A stretch of 64,000 nt of DNA, from assembly GCA_963823075.1 (NCBI GenBank), contig CAWGKE010000001.1, positions 310,001-374,000 of the forward strand. Reading direction: 5' to 3'. Below, one piece after another: positions 7,887 to 16,053 of the stretch. Within the stretch, counting starts at the first letter, position 1. Each line of letters opens with the position of its first letter. A program made the position numbers and the translations under genes. Source of the stretch: UBA4732 sp963823075. Its GTDB lineage: Bacteria > Planctomycetota > Planctomycetia > Gemmatales > Gemmataceae. The notes beneath the pieces are model-generated. The model was given only the letters and a program-made list of their open reading frames with translations, had not been told where the DNA came from and ran no database searches.

Positions 7887-8594
7887 CTACCGCGACGTCG
7901 GACCCATGCGGTCGTCGGGTTCGTAGCCTGGCGGCAGGTCGCCGTAGGCGCGCGGCGGTCCCTCGGCGGCACCGGTCCCGGCCGCGTCGCCGGACTCCAC
8001 GTCGCCGGCCGCGATCAGCTTCGGCCGCCGGAACGCCTTCTGCGTCACCGCGAGCATGATGAGAACGAAGATGGGGTAGGTCAGCCCAACCACTGTCAGC
8101 GCGGCGTCGATGACGTTGGCAATTTTCATGGCGTCCCGATAGGCCTGCGGCTGGATCCCGGACGCGGCACCCTGGGGCGGGAGGGGTAGGTTCTCAAGAG
8201 CCGCCATGACGACCGGCTGCACGACCAGAAACAGATACGCCAACCAGACCACTTGATAGACGATGCTGAGCCAGCCGTAGAGGACGCCCAGGTTGTACGC
8301 CCAGCGGCGGAGCAGGATCAGGCCGATCCCGTCCACGATCAGGACGACGGAGAGGACCAGTCCCATCAACGCGGCCGCCGATTGCACCTCCAGAAAGTAG
8401 GGGGCCTGGAGGGTCACGCCGGCCACGGGGTTGGCGTCCGCCACCACCTTCATCAGGGACGGATTGGCCAGGAAGACAAGCGAGCCGCCGGCCTTGAAGA
8501 GTTCGTAAACCAGGCCGACGCCGCCGACGATCAGCTGGGAGACGGCCAGGACCGTTATAGACGCGGGACGCCGCGGGCGCTCGAAGCTTGCCAT
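7887..8594 (-). CDS. polytopic membrane protein of unknown function
   Basis: A 235-residue protein with four probable membrane helices (ITVLAVSQLIVGGVGLVYELF; LMGLVLSVVLIVDGIGLILL; LGVLYGWLSIVYQVVWLAYLFLVV; VIDAALTVVGLTYPIFVLIMLAV) and a charged Gly/Pro-rich C-terminal tail. I recognise no domain with certainty. Start ATG 8594 gives MASFERPRRP directly before the first helix; the frame is open upstream without hydrophobic or conserved content. It converges with the DUF2007 gene, with 11 bases between the stops. Confidence 0.7.
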   Translation of the reverse strand: MASFERPRRPASITVLAVSQLIVGGVGLVYELFKAGGSLVFLANPSLMKVVADANPVAGVTLQAPYFLEVQSAAALMGLVLSVVLIVDGIGLILLRRWAYNLGVLYGWLSIVYQVVWLAYLFLVVQPVVMAALENLPLPPQGAASGIQPQAYRDAMKIANVIDAALTVVGLTYPIFVLIMLAVTQKAFRRPKLIAAGDVESGDAAGTGAAEGPPRAYGDLPPGYEPDDRMGPTSR

Positions 8595-8695
8595 GATGCA
8601 CCTGAGAGGAGATGTTCGGCGGGACCGACCGGCCCGTTCGCCGCTGCGGGGCTGTTGTAGCATCCCGCAGGCGGTCCTTCAACCGGCCGGGCCGA

Positions 8696-9565
8696 TTACT
8701 CGCCGCCCTTCTCCTCCCGCACCGCCTGATGAAAGCGCTCGCGCAGCCGCCGCGTGATCGGCCCCGGTTTGCCCGTGCCGATGACGCGGCCGTCGCACTT
8801 CACGACAGGGATGATCTCGGCGCCGGTGCCGGTCAGGAAGCACTCGTCGGCGGAGTAGACGTCGTGCCGCGTCAGGGTGATCTCCTGCACCGGGACGCTG
8901 GCGTCGCGCGCCAGCTCCATGACGAAGCCGCGCGTGATCCCTTCGAGGATGCCGGCGTGGGTCGGCGGCGTCTGGAGAACGCCGCGCTTGACGAAGAAGA
9001 TGTTGTCGGCCGTGCATTCGGCCACCTCGCCGTTGACGTTAAGCATGAGGGCCTCCAGGCAGCCGGCCCGGACTGCCTCCATCTTGGCGAGGATGTTGTT
9101 GAGATAGTTCAGCGACTTGATGCGCGGCTCGAGCGCGTTGGGGTGGTTGCGGACGTAGCTGGAGGTGATGATCTCCAGCCCGTTCTCATACAATTCGGCG
9201 GGATAAAGGCTGATGTCATCGACGATGACGATCACCTGGGGGTCGGTCGTCTTGCGCGGGTCGATGCCGAGACTGCCGGCCCCGCGCGTCACGATCAGGC
9301 GGATGTAGCCGTCCTTCTTGCTGTTGACCTGGACGGTGCGGAGGACCGCTTCGCTCATCGGCTCCGGCGACAGGGGGATTTCCAGGCCGATGTCTTTGGC
9401 GCTCTCGTAGAGGCGTTCGAGGTGCTCCCGGAGGCGGAAGACCTTGCCGGCGTAGATGCGGATGCCCTCGAAGACGCCGTCGCCGTAGAGGAGGCCGTGG
9501 TCGTAGACGCTGATGTGGGCGTCGGCCTTGTCGAAGAACTTGCCGTTGATGTAGACCTTCGTCAT
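8696..9565 (-). CDS. ilvE: branched-chain amino acid aminotransferase (class IV PLP enzyme)
   Basis: Transfers the amino group between branched-chain amino acids and 2-oxoglutarate, the last step of Leu, Ile and Val synthesis. The 289-residue protein starts MTKVYINGKF and has the fold-type IV landmarks: ISVYDHGLLYGDGVFEG (18-34), the PLP lysine in RIKSLNYLNN (near 150), ECTADNIFFV, and LTGTGAEIIPV near the C-terminus. D-amino acid aminotransferase and aminodeoxychorismate lyase share the fold, but the length and the YGDGVFEGIRIY and SLNYLNNILA motifs favour IlvE. It stands alone between two other minus-strand genes. Confidence 0.85.
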   Translation of the reverse strand: MTKVYINGKFFDKADAHISVYDHGLLYGDGVFEGIRIYAGKVFRLREHLERLYESAKDIGLEIPLSPEPMSEAVLRTVQVNSKKDGYIRLIVTRGAGSLGIDPRKTTDPQVIVIVDDISLYPAELYENGLEIITSSYVRNHPNALEPRIKSLNYLNNILAKMEAVRAGCLEALMLNVNGEVAECTADNIFFVKRGVLQTPPTHAGILEGITRGFVMELARDASVPVQEITLTRHDVYSADECFLTGTGAEIIPVVKCDGRVIGTGKPGPITRRLRERFHQAVREEKGGE

Positions 9566-9638
9566 CGGTCGGCCCTCCGAGGGTGTGTCTAGGATGAGGG
9601 CCGCGGTGCGGCTGGGGTTCGGCCTGTGGCCCCGAGAA

Positions 9639-10385
9639 TCATGCGCCCCCGACCGGCGTGGGGGCCAGGACGCGGTCGGCGTAGTTGGGGGGTTCCGCGC
9701 CCATCTCCACGCGCCCCTGGGCGAGCCGAACCACGCGATCCGTGCCGGCGACGATGTCCATGTTGTGCGTAACCATGATGATAGTCAGCTTCTCGTGGCG
9801 GTTCAAGTCGCGGAGGAGGCCGACGACGGCGTCGCCGTTTTCGGCGTCGAGGTTGCCGGTCGGCTCGTCGGCGAAGAGGACGCGCGGCCGGTTGATCAGC
9901 GCCCGGGCGACGGCGGCCCGCTGCATCTCGCCGCCGGACAGCTCGCGCGGCCGGTGATGCAGCCGCCGGCCGAGGCCGACGCGGTCGAGCAGCTCGACGG
10001 CGCGCTGACGCAGCTCGCGGCGCCGGCGCCACCACGACGACACCGAGTTCGCGATCATCTGGGGCATCAGCACATTTTCCAGCGCGGTCAGCTCCGGCAG
10101 CAGGTGGTAGAACTGGAAGATGAAGCCGAAGGTCTGGTTGCGCAGCTGGTCGCGGCGCCGGGCCGGCAGATCGTCGATGCGTTTGTCGTCGAGATAGATC
10201 TCGCCCTTGTCCGGCCGATCGAGGATGCCGAGCAGGTGCAGCAGCGTGCTCTTGCCGGAGCCGGAGGCGCCGACGACGCTGAGGAACTCGCCGTCGTGGA
10301 CGTGCAAGTCGAGGCCGCGCAGCACCTCGGTCTGGATCTTGTACTTGCGGTACGCCTTGCAGAGGTCGATAGCGCTTAGCAGCAT
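9639..10385 (-). CDS. lolD: ABC transporter ATP-binding protein, LolD/MacB type
   Basis: ATPase of a LolCDE- or MacB-like complex; Lol complexes release lipoproteins from the inner membrane. The 248 residues contain Walker A GASGSGKST, the Q-loop (FIFQFYHLL), the signature LSGGEMQRAAVARAL, Walker B VLFADEPTGNLD and the switch His (VTHNMD). The ATG at 10385 lies 93 bases downstream of the permease gene on the same strand; an inverted repeat fills the gap. The permease next door is the natural partner. A small insertion (SSWWRRRRELRQR) sits in the helical domain. Confidence 0.85.
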   Translation of the reverse strand: MLLSAIDLCKAYRKYKIQTEVLRGLDLHVHDGEFLSVVGASGSGKSTLLHLLGILDRPDKGEIYLDDKRIDDLPARRRDQLRNQTFGFIFQFYHLLPELTALENVLMPQMIANSVSSWWRRRRELRQRAVELLDRVGLGRRLHHRPRELSGGEMQRAAVARALINRPRVLFADEPTGNLDAENGDAVVGLLRDLNRHEKLTIIMVTHNMDIVAGTDRVVRLAQGRVEMGAEPPNYADRVLAPTPVGGA

Positions 10386-10408
10386 GTGTTTTGGTCCTCT
10401 CCTACCTT

Positions 10409-10475
10409 GGCGAGCGGCGCGGCGTCAGCCCGCCGGTGAACCGGCAACCGGCGGGCTGACGCCGCGCCGCTCGCC
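10409..10475. repeat. intergenic inverted repeat, GGCGAGCGG family, copy 2
   Basis: Arms of about 29 bases (10409-10437 and 10447-10475) pair perfectly or nearly so and share their sequence with 7032-7118. The element lies between two genes that should be co-transcribed (permease, then ATPase), so it is unlikely to be a full terminator here. Confidence 0.85.
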
Positions 10476-10478
10476 TGT

Positions 10479-11891
10479 CTATTCATACCGCAGCGCCCGC
10501 ACCGGGTGCAGCATGGCCGCCCGCAGCGCCGGCAGGACGCTGAACAGCACGGCGATGCCCACGGCGCCGACGTTGACGAGCAGCACCGTCAGCGGCTGCA
10601 AATCCGTCGGAATCGTGTCGAAATAGTAGATGTTGCGGTCGAAGATTTCATGGCCGGTCAAGAGGGCTAGGCCGTGCTCGATCGGGTTGATGTAAGTGGT
10701 GATCGTCACGCCGAGGGCCGTGCCCAGCCCGGCGCCGACCAGGCCGAGCAGCAGCCCGTAGCCGAGAAAGATTTTCAGCACCCCGCCGTTGGAGGCGCCC
10801 AGCGCCTTGAGGACGCCGATGTCGCGCGTCTTCTCGACGACGATCATGGAGAAGATGGCGAGGATGCCGAAGCCGGCCACGCCGATGATCATAAACAGCA
10901 GTACGTTGAGGATGCCGCGTTCCACGTTGATGGCCGCAAGCAGCGGGCCTTGCAGGTCCTCCCACGTCTGGACCTGTATGCCCTCGATGCTGAACAGCTT
11001 TTGCAGCCGCCCTTTCACGAACTTCGCGTCTCGATCGAAGTCCTTGAGCCGAATCTGGATGGCCGTGGCGCGGTCGCCCATGTTGCGCAGCCGCTGCAAG
11101 TGCTGGATCGGCACGAAGACGTACTGGGAGTCGTATTCGCTCATTTCGGAGCGATAATAGTCGGTGACGACGTAACGGTAGCTGACGGGCCGGACCTCGC
11201 CGTCGGTGATGGTGGTGAGGACGACGTCGTCGCCGGGGTTGAGGATCTGGATGTCGGGTTTGGGATGCTCCGGCGTAGATTCCGGATCGCGGACGTGGGC
11301 GATGGCGTAGCCGAGGAAGGCGCCCATCGGGACCGCGATCGGCGGGCTGGGCGGCGGGTCGGGCGGCGGCAGGCCGTTCTCGTCCCAGATCGGCTGCAAG
11401 CGCGGGGCGGCCGCCACGTCGTGGCGCTCCTTGTAGCGGGCGAGGGCTTCAGCGTTGAGGTCGAAGGACGGCCGTTGCTGGTCGGCCGGGTCTACGAGAT
11501 GCTCCTTGAAGCCGCCCAGCGCGGCCCGACCGTCGGGATCGACGCCGACCAGCCGGACGACCCGTATGATGGGGGCGTCGCCCAATTTGAACCGGATCAT
11601 GGCGAAGATTTCGACGGTCGGCGTCATGGCCACGATCCGGCTGGCGAGTTCCGGGTCGGCGCGGATCAGGCGCATCTTGCCTTCGGGATCGGCGAAGCCC
11701 TGGTAGTCGTCGGACTGGATCAGGAGATCGGAGAGGGCGCCGTGCAGGCGGTCACGCAGCTTGGTGCTGAAGCCGGCCATGACGCTGTTGACCACGATGA
11801 GCGTGCCCACGCCCAGCAGGACGCTGACAATGCACACCAGCGCCAGGTAGCGCGTCCGCAGATATCGCCAGCAGAGCAGCAGCTTGTACAC
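10479..11891 (-). CDS. ABC transporter permease, LolC/LolE (FtsX-like) family
   Basis: Membrane partner of the LolD-type ATPase. The 470-residue protein has the expected layout: one N-terminal helix (LALVCIVSVLLGVGTLIVVNS), a large extracytoplasmic domain of about 270 residues, and three C-terminal helices (VLLFMIIGVAGFGILAIFSMIVV; LGYGLLLGLVGAGLGTALGV; VLLVNVGAVGIAVLFSVLPA) with the coupling segment EKTRDIGVLKALGAS. Start is GTG 11891 (MYKLLLCWRYLRTR). It follows lysS on the same strand after a 58-base gap that holds a palindrome. Only one permease gene is present, so the complex may be a homodimer. Confidence 0.85.
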   Translation of the reverse strand: MYKLLLCWRYLRTRYLALVCIVSVLLGVGTLIVVNSVMAGFSTKLRDRLHGALSDLLIQSDDYQGFADPEGKMRLIRADPELASRIVAMTPTVEIFAMIRFKLGDAPIIRVVRLVGVDPDGRAALGGFKEHLVDPADQQRPSFDLNAEALARYKERHDVAAAPRLQPIWDENGLPPPDPPPSPPIAVPMGAFLGYAIAHVRDPESTPEHPKPDIQILNPGDDVVLTTITDGEVRPVSYRYVVTDYYRSEMSEYDSQYVFVPIQHLQRLRNMGDRATAIQIRLKDFDRDAKFVKGRLQKLFSIEGIQVQTWEDLQGPLLAAINVERGILNVLLFMIIGVAGFGILAIFSMIVVEKTRDIGVLKALGASNGGVLKIFLGYGLLLGLVGAGLGTALGVTITTYINPIEHGLALLTGHEIFDRNIYYFDTIPTDLQPLTVLLVNVGAVGIAVLFSVLPALRAAMLHPVRALRYE

Positions 11892-11913
11892 GAACTACCC
11901 CTTCATCCGGGTG

Positions 11914-11946
11914 GTTTAGCCGCGGTTCGCAGAACCGCGGCTAAAC
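11914..11946. repeat. compact palindrome, GTTTAGCCGC family, single-arm form
   Basis: A 33-base palindrome with the centre TTCGCAGAA flanked by GG and CC, then CCGC/GCGG and GTTTAG/CTAAAC. It is the minimal form of the element seen as an inverted pair at 23072-23136 and 50390-50449. Confidence 0.85.
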
Positions 11947-11949
11947 GGG

Positions 11950-13479
11950 TCATTTCTTTTCCGGCCGCAACAGCGGGAATAGGATCACATCGCGGATCGT
12001 CTGAGTATTGGTAAGCAGCATGGTCAGCCGGTCGATGCCGACGCCGAGACCGCCGGCCGGCGGCATTCCGTGCCGCAGCGCCCGCACGAAATCGTCGTCC
12101 ATCTTCGCCATCGAGTCTTCCTCGGGCAGCCCGGCCAGCTGCGTGCGGAACGTCGCCTCCTGCGTCACCGGGTCGTTCAGCTCGGTGTAGGCGTTGGCCA
12201 GCTCCATGCCGCGGACGTACAGCTCGAACCGCTCCGCGACGTTCGGATCGGAGCGTTTGCGCTTGGTCAGCGGACAAAGCGACGCGGGATAGTCGTACAC
12301 GAACACCGGCCCGACCAGCTTGTCCTCGACGTGTTCGTCGAACAGGTGATTCACGATCACGTCGGGATGCTTGCCGGCTGTCGGGAAGCCCTCCGCCTCC
12401 GCCTTCTTGCGCACGGCCTCGGCGTCGCGCATAGGGACGCCGACGTGCCGGGCGAACAGTTCGGCGTAGGATTCGCGCTGCCAGGGCGGCGTGAAATCGA
12501 CGGCGTGTTCGCCGAACGGCAGCTTCACGCCGCCGCCCAGCGCCTCGACGCAGGCGACGATCATGCCCTCGGTCAGGTCCATCATGGAGCGGTAATCGCC
12601 GTAGGCCTGGTACAGCTCCATCATGGTGAATTCCGGGTTGTGCCGTGGGCTGATGCCCTCGTTGCGGAAGACCCGGCCGATCTCGTAGACCTTTTCGACG
12701 CCGCCCACCAGAAGCCGCTTCAGATGCAGTTCCAGGGCGATGCGCAGATACAGCTCGATGTCCAGCGCGTTGTGGTGCGTGACGAACGGCCGGGCCGCGG
12801 CGCCGCCGGCGATGGCGTGCAGCGTCGGCGTCTCCACCTCGAAAAATCCCTTATCGTCGAGGTAGCGGCGCATGGTGCGAACGATCAACACGCGCTTGCG
12901 GGCGCGGTCGAGCGTCTCCGGGTTGTAGATCAAATCGAGGTAGCGATGGCGCAGGCGGAATTCCATGTCCTGCATCCCGCCCCACTTGTCCGGGTGCGGT
13001 TGCAGCGACTTCGCCAGCATGGTCAGGCCGTCCGCGAACACGGTCGGCTCGCCGCGGCGCGTCTTGCCGTAGGCGCCGTCCACGCCGATCAGATCGCCGA
13101 GGTCGAGGAGCTGGGCCAGCTGCCAGCCGGTTTCGCCGACCTGCTTCTGGCCGATCATCACCTGAATGCGGCTCGACAGGTCGGGCACCTTTTCGATTTC
13201 GCCCTCGCGCTCGCCCTTGATTTCCCGTTGCGTCGGCTTGCCGGACCAGTCTTTCACGTCGAGAAAGTGGACCTTGCCGCCCTCGCGGCGACTGACGATC
13301 CGGCCGGCGATGCGCACGCGCGGCCGTTGATCTTCCGGCACGTCGGCCGGCAGCGCGAGGACTTCCTGAATCGGCCGGTGGGCGTCAAAACGGCCGCCCC
13401 ACGGGTCGAGGCCCAGCGCCTCGACGGCCCGCAGCTTCTCGGTACGGCTGGCCTCGTAAGTATCCTGGGGTTCGTCCAC
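11950..13479 (-). CDS. lysS: lysyl-tRNA synthetase, class II
   Basis: Charges tRNA-Lys. The 509-residue protein has an N-terminal OB-fold anticodon-binding domain (RVRIAGRIVSRREGGKVHFLDVKD, residues 50-73) and the class II catalytic core: motif 1 around RHRYLDLIYNPE, motif 2 FRNEGISPRHNPEFTMME, and motif 3 GLGVGIDRLTMLLTN near the C-terminus. Length and ending (ILFPLLRP) are normal for bacterial LysS. Start is GTG 13479 (MDEPQDTYEASR), with no better start upstream. The frame is intact, unlike several housekeeping genes in this window. Confidence 0.95.
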   Translation of the reverse strand: MDEPQDTYEASRTEKLRAVEALGLDPWGGRFDAHRPIQEVLALPADVPEDQRPRVRIAGRIVSRREGGKVHFLDVKDWSGKPTQREIKGEREGEIEKVPDLSSRIQVMIGQKQVGETGWQLAQLLDLGDLIGVDGAYGKTRRGEPTVFADGLTMLAKSLQPHPDKWGGMQDMEFRLRHRYLDLIYNPETLDRARKRVLIVRTMRRYLDDKGFFEVETPTLHAIAGGAAARPFVTHHNALDIELYLRIALELHLKRLLVGGVEKVYEIGRVFRNEGISPRHNPEFTMMELYQAYGDYRSMMDLTEGMIVACVEALGGGVKLPFGEHAVDFTPPWQRESYAELFARHVGVPMRDAEAVRKKAEAEGFPTAGKHPDVIVNHLFDEHVEDKLVGPVFVYDYPASLCPLTKRKRSDPNVAERFELYVRGMELANAYTELNDPVTQEATFRTQLAGLPEEDSMAKMDDDFVRALRHGMPPAGGLGVGIDRLTMLLTNTQTIRDVILFPLLRPEKK

Positions 13480-13580
13480 GGTTGCTCGGCTTTCGTTCCA
13501 AGGAGAATCGGAGGATGGGGACTCAAGGGTGAGACATGGATTGTAATGGGAGGGTTCGGTGTGTCAATTGCAACGGCTGC

Positions 13581-13665
13581 GGCGAGCGGCCGGCGCAAGC
13601 CCGCCGGTGCGACATACAATCAGCTATGGCATCGCGCATCAGCCGGCTTACGCCGGCCGCTCGCC
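13581..13665. repeat. intergenic inverted repeat, GGCGAGCGG family, diverged copy
   Basis: Outer arms GGCGAGCGGCCGGCG (13581-13595) and CGCCGGCCGCTCGCC (13651-13665) pair perfectly; the inner parts pair with mismatches. It lies between the divergent lysS and the enolase-family gene, so it cannot serve as a terminator for either and may overlap their promoters. Confidence 0.75.
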
Positions 13666-13695
13666 CAATGGCAAACCCGAGAGGCTGGGCAAGCC

Positions 13696-15060
13696 GTGAA
13701 ACCGACCGACGTTCGCATCGAGTCCGTGCAGCACCGCTATGAGGACTATCTCTATCGCACGCCGATCAAATTCGGCGGCACGGCCCTCGACCGCGTGACG
13801 CTGGTGAACGTGGAATGCACCGTTCGCACCGCGTCCGGCAAGACGGCGCGCGGCTTCGGCTCGATGCCGCTCGGCAACGTCTGGTCGTTCCCGTCGCGCG
13901 TCCTCGGCTACGACGCCACCCTGGCCGCCATGAAGGCGCTGGTGGAGCACATCGGCCGTAGCGTCGGCGACTGCACGGAAAGCGGGCACCCGATCGACCA
14001 GGCCTTCGCGCTGGAGCCGGAACATCACAAGGCCGCCGCCGACGTAACGCGCGCGTTGCGGCTGGCGGAGCCGATCCCGCCGCTGTGTACGCTCGTCGCC
14101 GCCAGCGCCTTCGACGCCGCGGTCCATGACGCTTATGGCAAGGTTCACGGCCTCAACTGCTACCAGACTTACGGCCCCGATTTTCTGTCCCACGATCTCG
14201 GTCATTACCTCGGCCGCGAGTTCGCCGGAGAACGGCTCGACCAGTACCTTTCGCGCACGCCCCAGCCGCGGATGCCGCTCTATCACCTGATCGGCGCTCT
14301 CGACCCGATCGAGAGTTCCGACATCCAAAAGCGTCTGGATGACGGCCTGCCGGAGACGCTGCCGGAATGGATCCGATTCAACGGCCTGACGCATCTCAAG
14401 ATCAAGCTGAACGGCGACGACCTCGGCTGGGACGTGGAGCGCGTCGTCCGCATCGACCGCGTGACGGCGGAGACGTTGGGGCATGGTCTGAGACCATGCC
14501 CCAACTGGTGGTATTCGCTCGATTTCAACGAGCGCTGTCAAAACGTCGGCTACCTGCTGGAGTTCCTGGCGAAGGTGCGGGAGCGGGCGCCAGGGGGCTA
14601 TGAGCGCATCGCCTATATCGAGCAGCCGACGGCCCGCGACCTGGCGGCGCACCGCGAGAACGTCATGCACGAGGCGGCGCGTCTGCGGCCGGTGGTGATC
14701 GACGAATCGTTGCTGGACCTTGAAAGTCTGCGCCTGGCCCGCGAGATGGGCTACACGGGGGCGGCGCTGAAGGCCTGCAAGGGACAGAGCCAATCGCTGC
14801 TGCTGGCGGCGGCCGCGCGGAAATACGGCCTGTTCCTGTGCGTGCAGGACCTGACGTGTCCGGGGGCGTCGCTGATCCACTCGGCGGGGCTGGCGGCGCA
14901 TGTGCCGGGCGTGACGGCCATCGAGTCCAACGCGCGCCAGTATGTCCCAGCGGCGAACCAGCCGTGGGCAGCGCGCTTTCCGGGGATCTTCCACATTACC
15001 GATGGTACGATGGAAACGGGATGCCTAACCGGCGCGGGCCTCGGGGCCGTCGCGCCGTGA
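13696..15060 (+). CDS. enolase-superfamily enzyme (mandelate racemase/muconate lactonizing-like)
   Basis: Members remove a proton next to a carboxylate on a Mg2+-bound substrate, giving dehydratases, epimerases or racemases; the substrate cannot be read from sequence. The 454-residue protein has the capping-domain start, a catalytic KIK (THLKIKLNGDD), and three metal-ligand strands: SLDFNERC, IAYIEQPTARDL and PVVIDESLLDLES. A further Lys lies at GAALKACKGQSQS. Start GTG 13696 is the first codon after the upstream repeat and gives MKPTDVRIESV. A 31-base palindrome sits in the frame at 14475-14505 and adds LGHGLRPCPN just before the first metal strand, probably an insertion. Confidence 0.82.
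   Translation: MKPTDVRIESVQHRYEDYLYRTPIKFGGTALDRVTLVNVECTVRTASGKTARGFGSMPLGNVWSFPSRVLGYDATLAAMKALVEHIGRSVGDCTESGHPIDQAFALEPEHHKAAADVTRALRLAEPIPPLCTLVAASAFDAAVHDAYGKVHGLNCYQTYGPDFLSHDLGHYLGREFAGERLDQYLSRTPQPRMPLYHLIGALDPIESSDIQKRLDDGLPETLPEWIRFNGLTHLKIKLNGDDLGWDVERVVRIDRVTAETLGHGLRPCPNWWYSLDFNERCQNVGYLLEFLAKVRERAPGGYERIAYIEQPTARDLAAHRENVMHEAARLRPVVIDESLLDLESLRLAREMGYTGAALKACKGQSQSLLLAAAARKYGLFLCVQDLTCPGASLIHSAGLAAHVPGVTAIESNARQYVPAANQPWAARFPGIFHITDGTMETGCLTGAGLGAVAP
14475..14505. repeat. perfect palindrome inside the enolase-family gene
   Basis: Fifteen bases pair perfectly with fifteen around one central base (GTTGGGGCATGGTCT, G, then the complement). It lies in frame in a loop ahead of a metal-ligand strand. 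Its length and symmetry fit a repeat element inserted without breaking the frame. Confidence 0.7.
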
Positions 15061-15073
15061 GCGGAGGACGGTT

Positions 15074-15823
15074 GTGGCCTCGATCAGTACGGGTCCGCCG
15101 GGCCGGCGCGTGCAGCTGCACCGTGCCCTCTCGAAGCTGGGATGGGGGTCGCGCGGTCAAGCGTGGGACTGGATCGTCGGCGGCGAGGTGTGCGTGGACG
15201 GCCGGCGCGTCACCGACCCGCTGACCTGGGTGGACCTGGACCGCCAGCGGATCACGCGGGCCGGCGAGGCGCCGCCGGCCGCCGCCCGCACAACGCTGGC
15301 CCTGAACAAGCCGCGCGGCGTCGTCACCACGCGCAGCGATGAGCGCGGCCGGCGCACCGTGTACGACCTGTTGCCGGCGGGGCTGCCGTGGGTTTTCCCC
15401 GCCGGCCGACTCGACGCCGATTCCGAGGGCCTTCTGATCCTCACCAACGACGCCGATCTGTCGGTGCGCCTCACCGAACCCGAGCATCACACGCCGAAGA
15501 CCTACCACGCCACGCTGGCGGGCGAGCTGACCGCGGAGGCGCTTGACCGACTGCGCCGCGGTGTGGATCTGCCGGACGGCCGGACGCGGCCGGCGCGGGT
15601 GCGCGCGCTGGGGGCGGAACCGAAGGGGTCGCTGGTGGAATTCATCCTGACGGAGGGGCGCAACCGCCAGGTGCGGCGCATGGCGGCGGCGGTGGGATGC
15701 AAGGTGCAGCGGCTGGTGCGCGTGGCGATCGGGAGTTACACTCTAGGGGACCTGGCCGTCGGGGCGCATTGCGTTTTGGATGAAAACGATTGCAAAAAGC
15801 TGTTGATAAGGAGGAGGCCGTGA
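15074..15823 (+). CDS. ribosomal RNA pseudouridine synthase, RsuA/RluB/RluF family
   Basis: Isomerises specific uridines of 16S or 23S rRNA. The 249-residue protein has an N-terminal S4 RNA-binding domain (VQLHRALSKLGWGSRGQAWDWI, residues 13-34), the family strand LNKPRGVVTT, and the catalytic aspartate in AGRLDADSEGLLILTND. The end NRQVRRMAAAVG is typical. RluB is the nearest type, but the target cannot be decided. Start is GTG 15074, 13 bases after the upstream gene. Its stop codon overlaps the GTG start of the antitoxin gene, so the two are probably translationally coupled. Confidence 0.88.
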   Translation: MASISTGPPGRRVQLHRALSKLGWGSRGQAWDWIVGGEVCVDGRRVTDPLTWVDLDRQRITRAGEAPPAAARTTLALNKPRGVVTTRSDERGRRTVYDLLPAGLPWVFPAGRLDADSEGLLILTNDADLSVRLTEPEHHTPKTYHATLAGELTAEALDRLRRGVDLPDGRTRPARVRALGAEPKGSLVEFILTEGRNRQVRRMAAAVGCKVQRLVRVAIGSYTLGDLAVGAHCVLDENDCKKLLIRRRP

Positions 15824-16053
15824 CTTCAGAACTAGGCGCCGTCTTGACTGCGGCACTGGCCTTGCCGCCCGCCGATCGGGCCGTGGTCGTCGAGAAGCTG
15901 CTGGACAGTCTCAACGACGCTGACCAAGCGGGCCTCGACGCGGCGTGGGCGGAGGAGGCGCAGCGAAGGCTGAAAGGGTTTGACGAGGGGACGGTGAAGG
16001 CGACCCCGGCGGCGGAGGTCTTCCGGGAGTTGTCCCTGCGGAAGAAGCCATGA
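15820..16053 (+). CDS. antitoxin of a ParE/RelE-type module (addiction module family)
   Basis: A 77-residue protein beginning MTSELGAVLTAALALPPADRAVVVEKLLDSL, which matches the short 'addiction module protein' antitoxins (TIGR02574 type) made of an N-terminal helical region and a toxin-binding tail. An AAGGAGGAGG at 15809-15818 sits directly before GTG 15820, so the GTG is the start. Its first bases overlap the stop of the pseudouridine synthase gene, and its own stop overlaps the toxin ATG. Such antitoxins usually repress their own operon; no operator palindrome is evident here because the module lies within an operon. Confidence 0.82.
   Translation: MTSELGAVLTAALALPPADRAVVVEKLLDSLNDADQAGLDAAWAEEAQRRLKGFDEGTVKATPAAEVFRELSLRKKP

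Noticed and set aside
12070..13695. Long plus-strand frame opposite lysS
   Set aside because: It is the antisense shadow of lysS, with no domain or start signal; only the part from GTG 13696 is a real protein.
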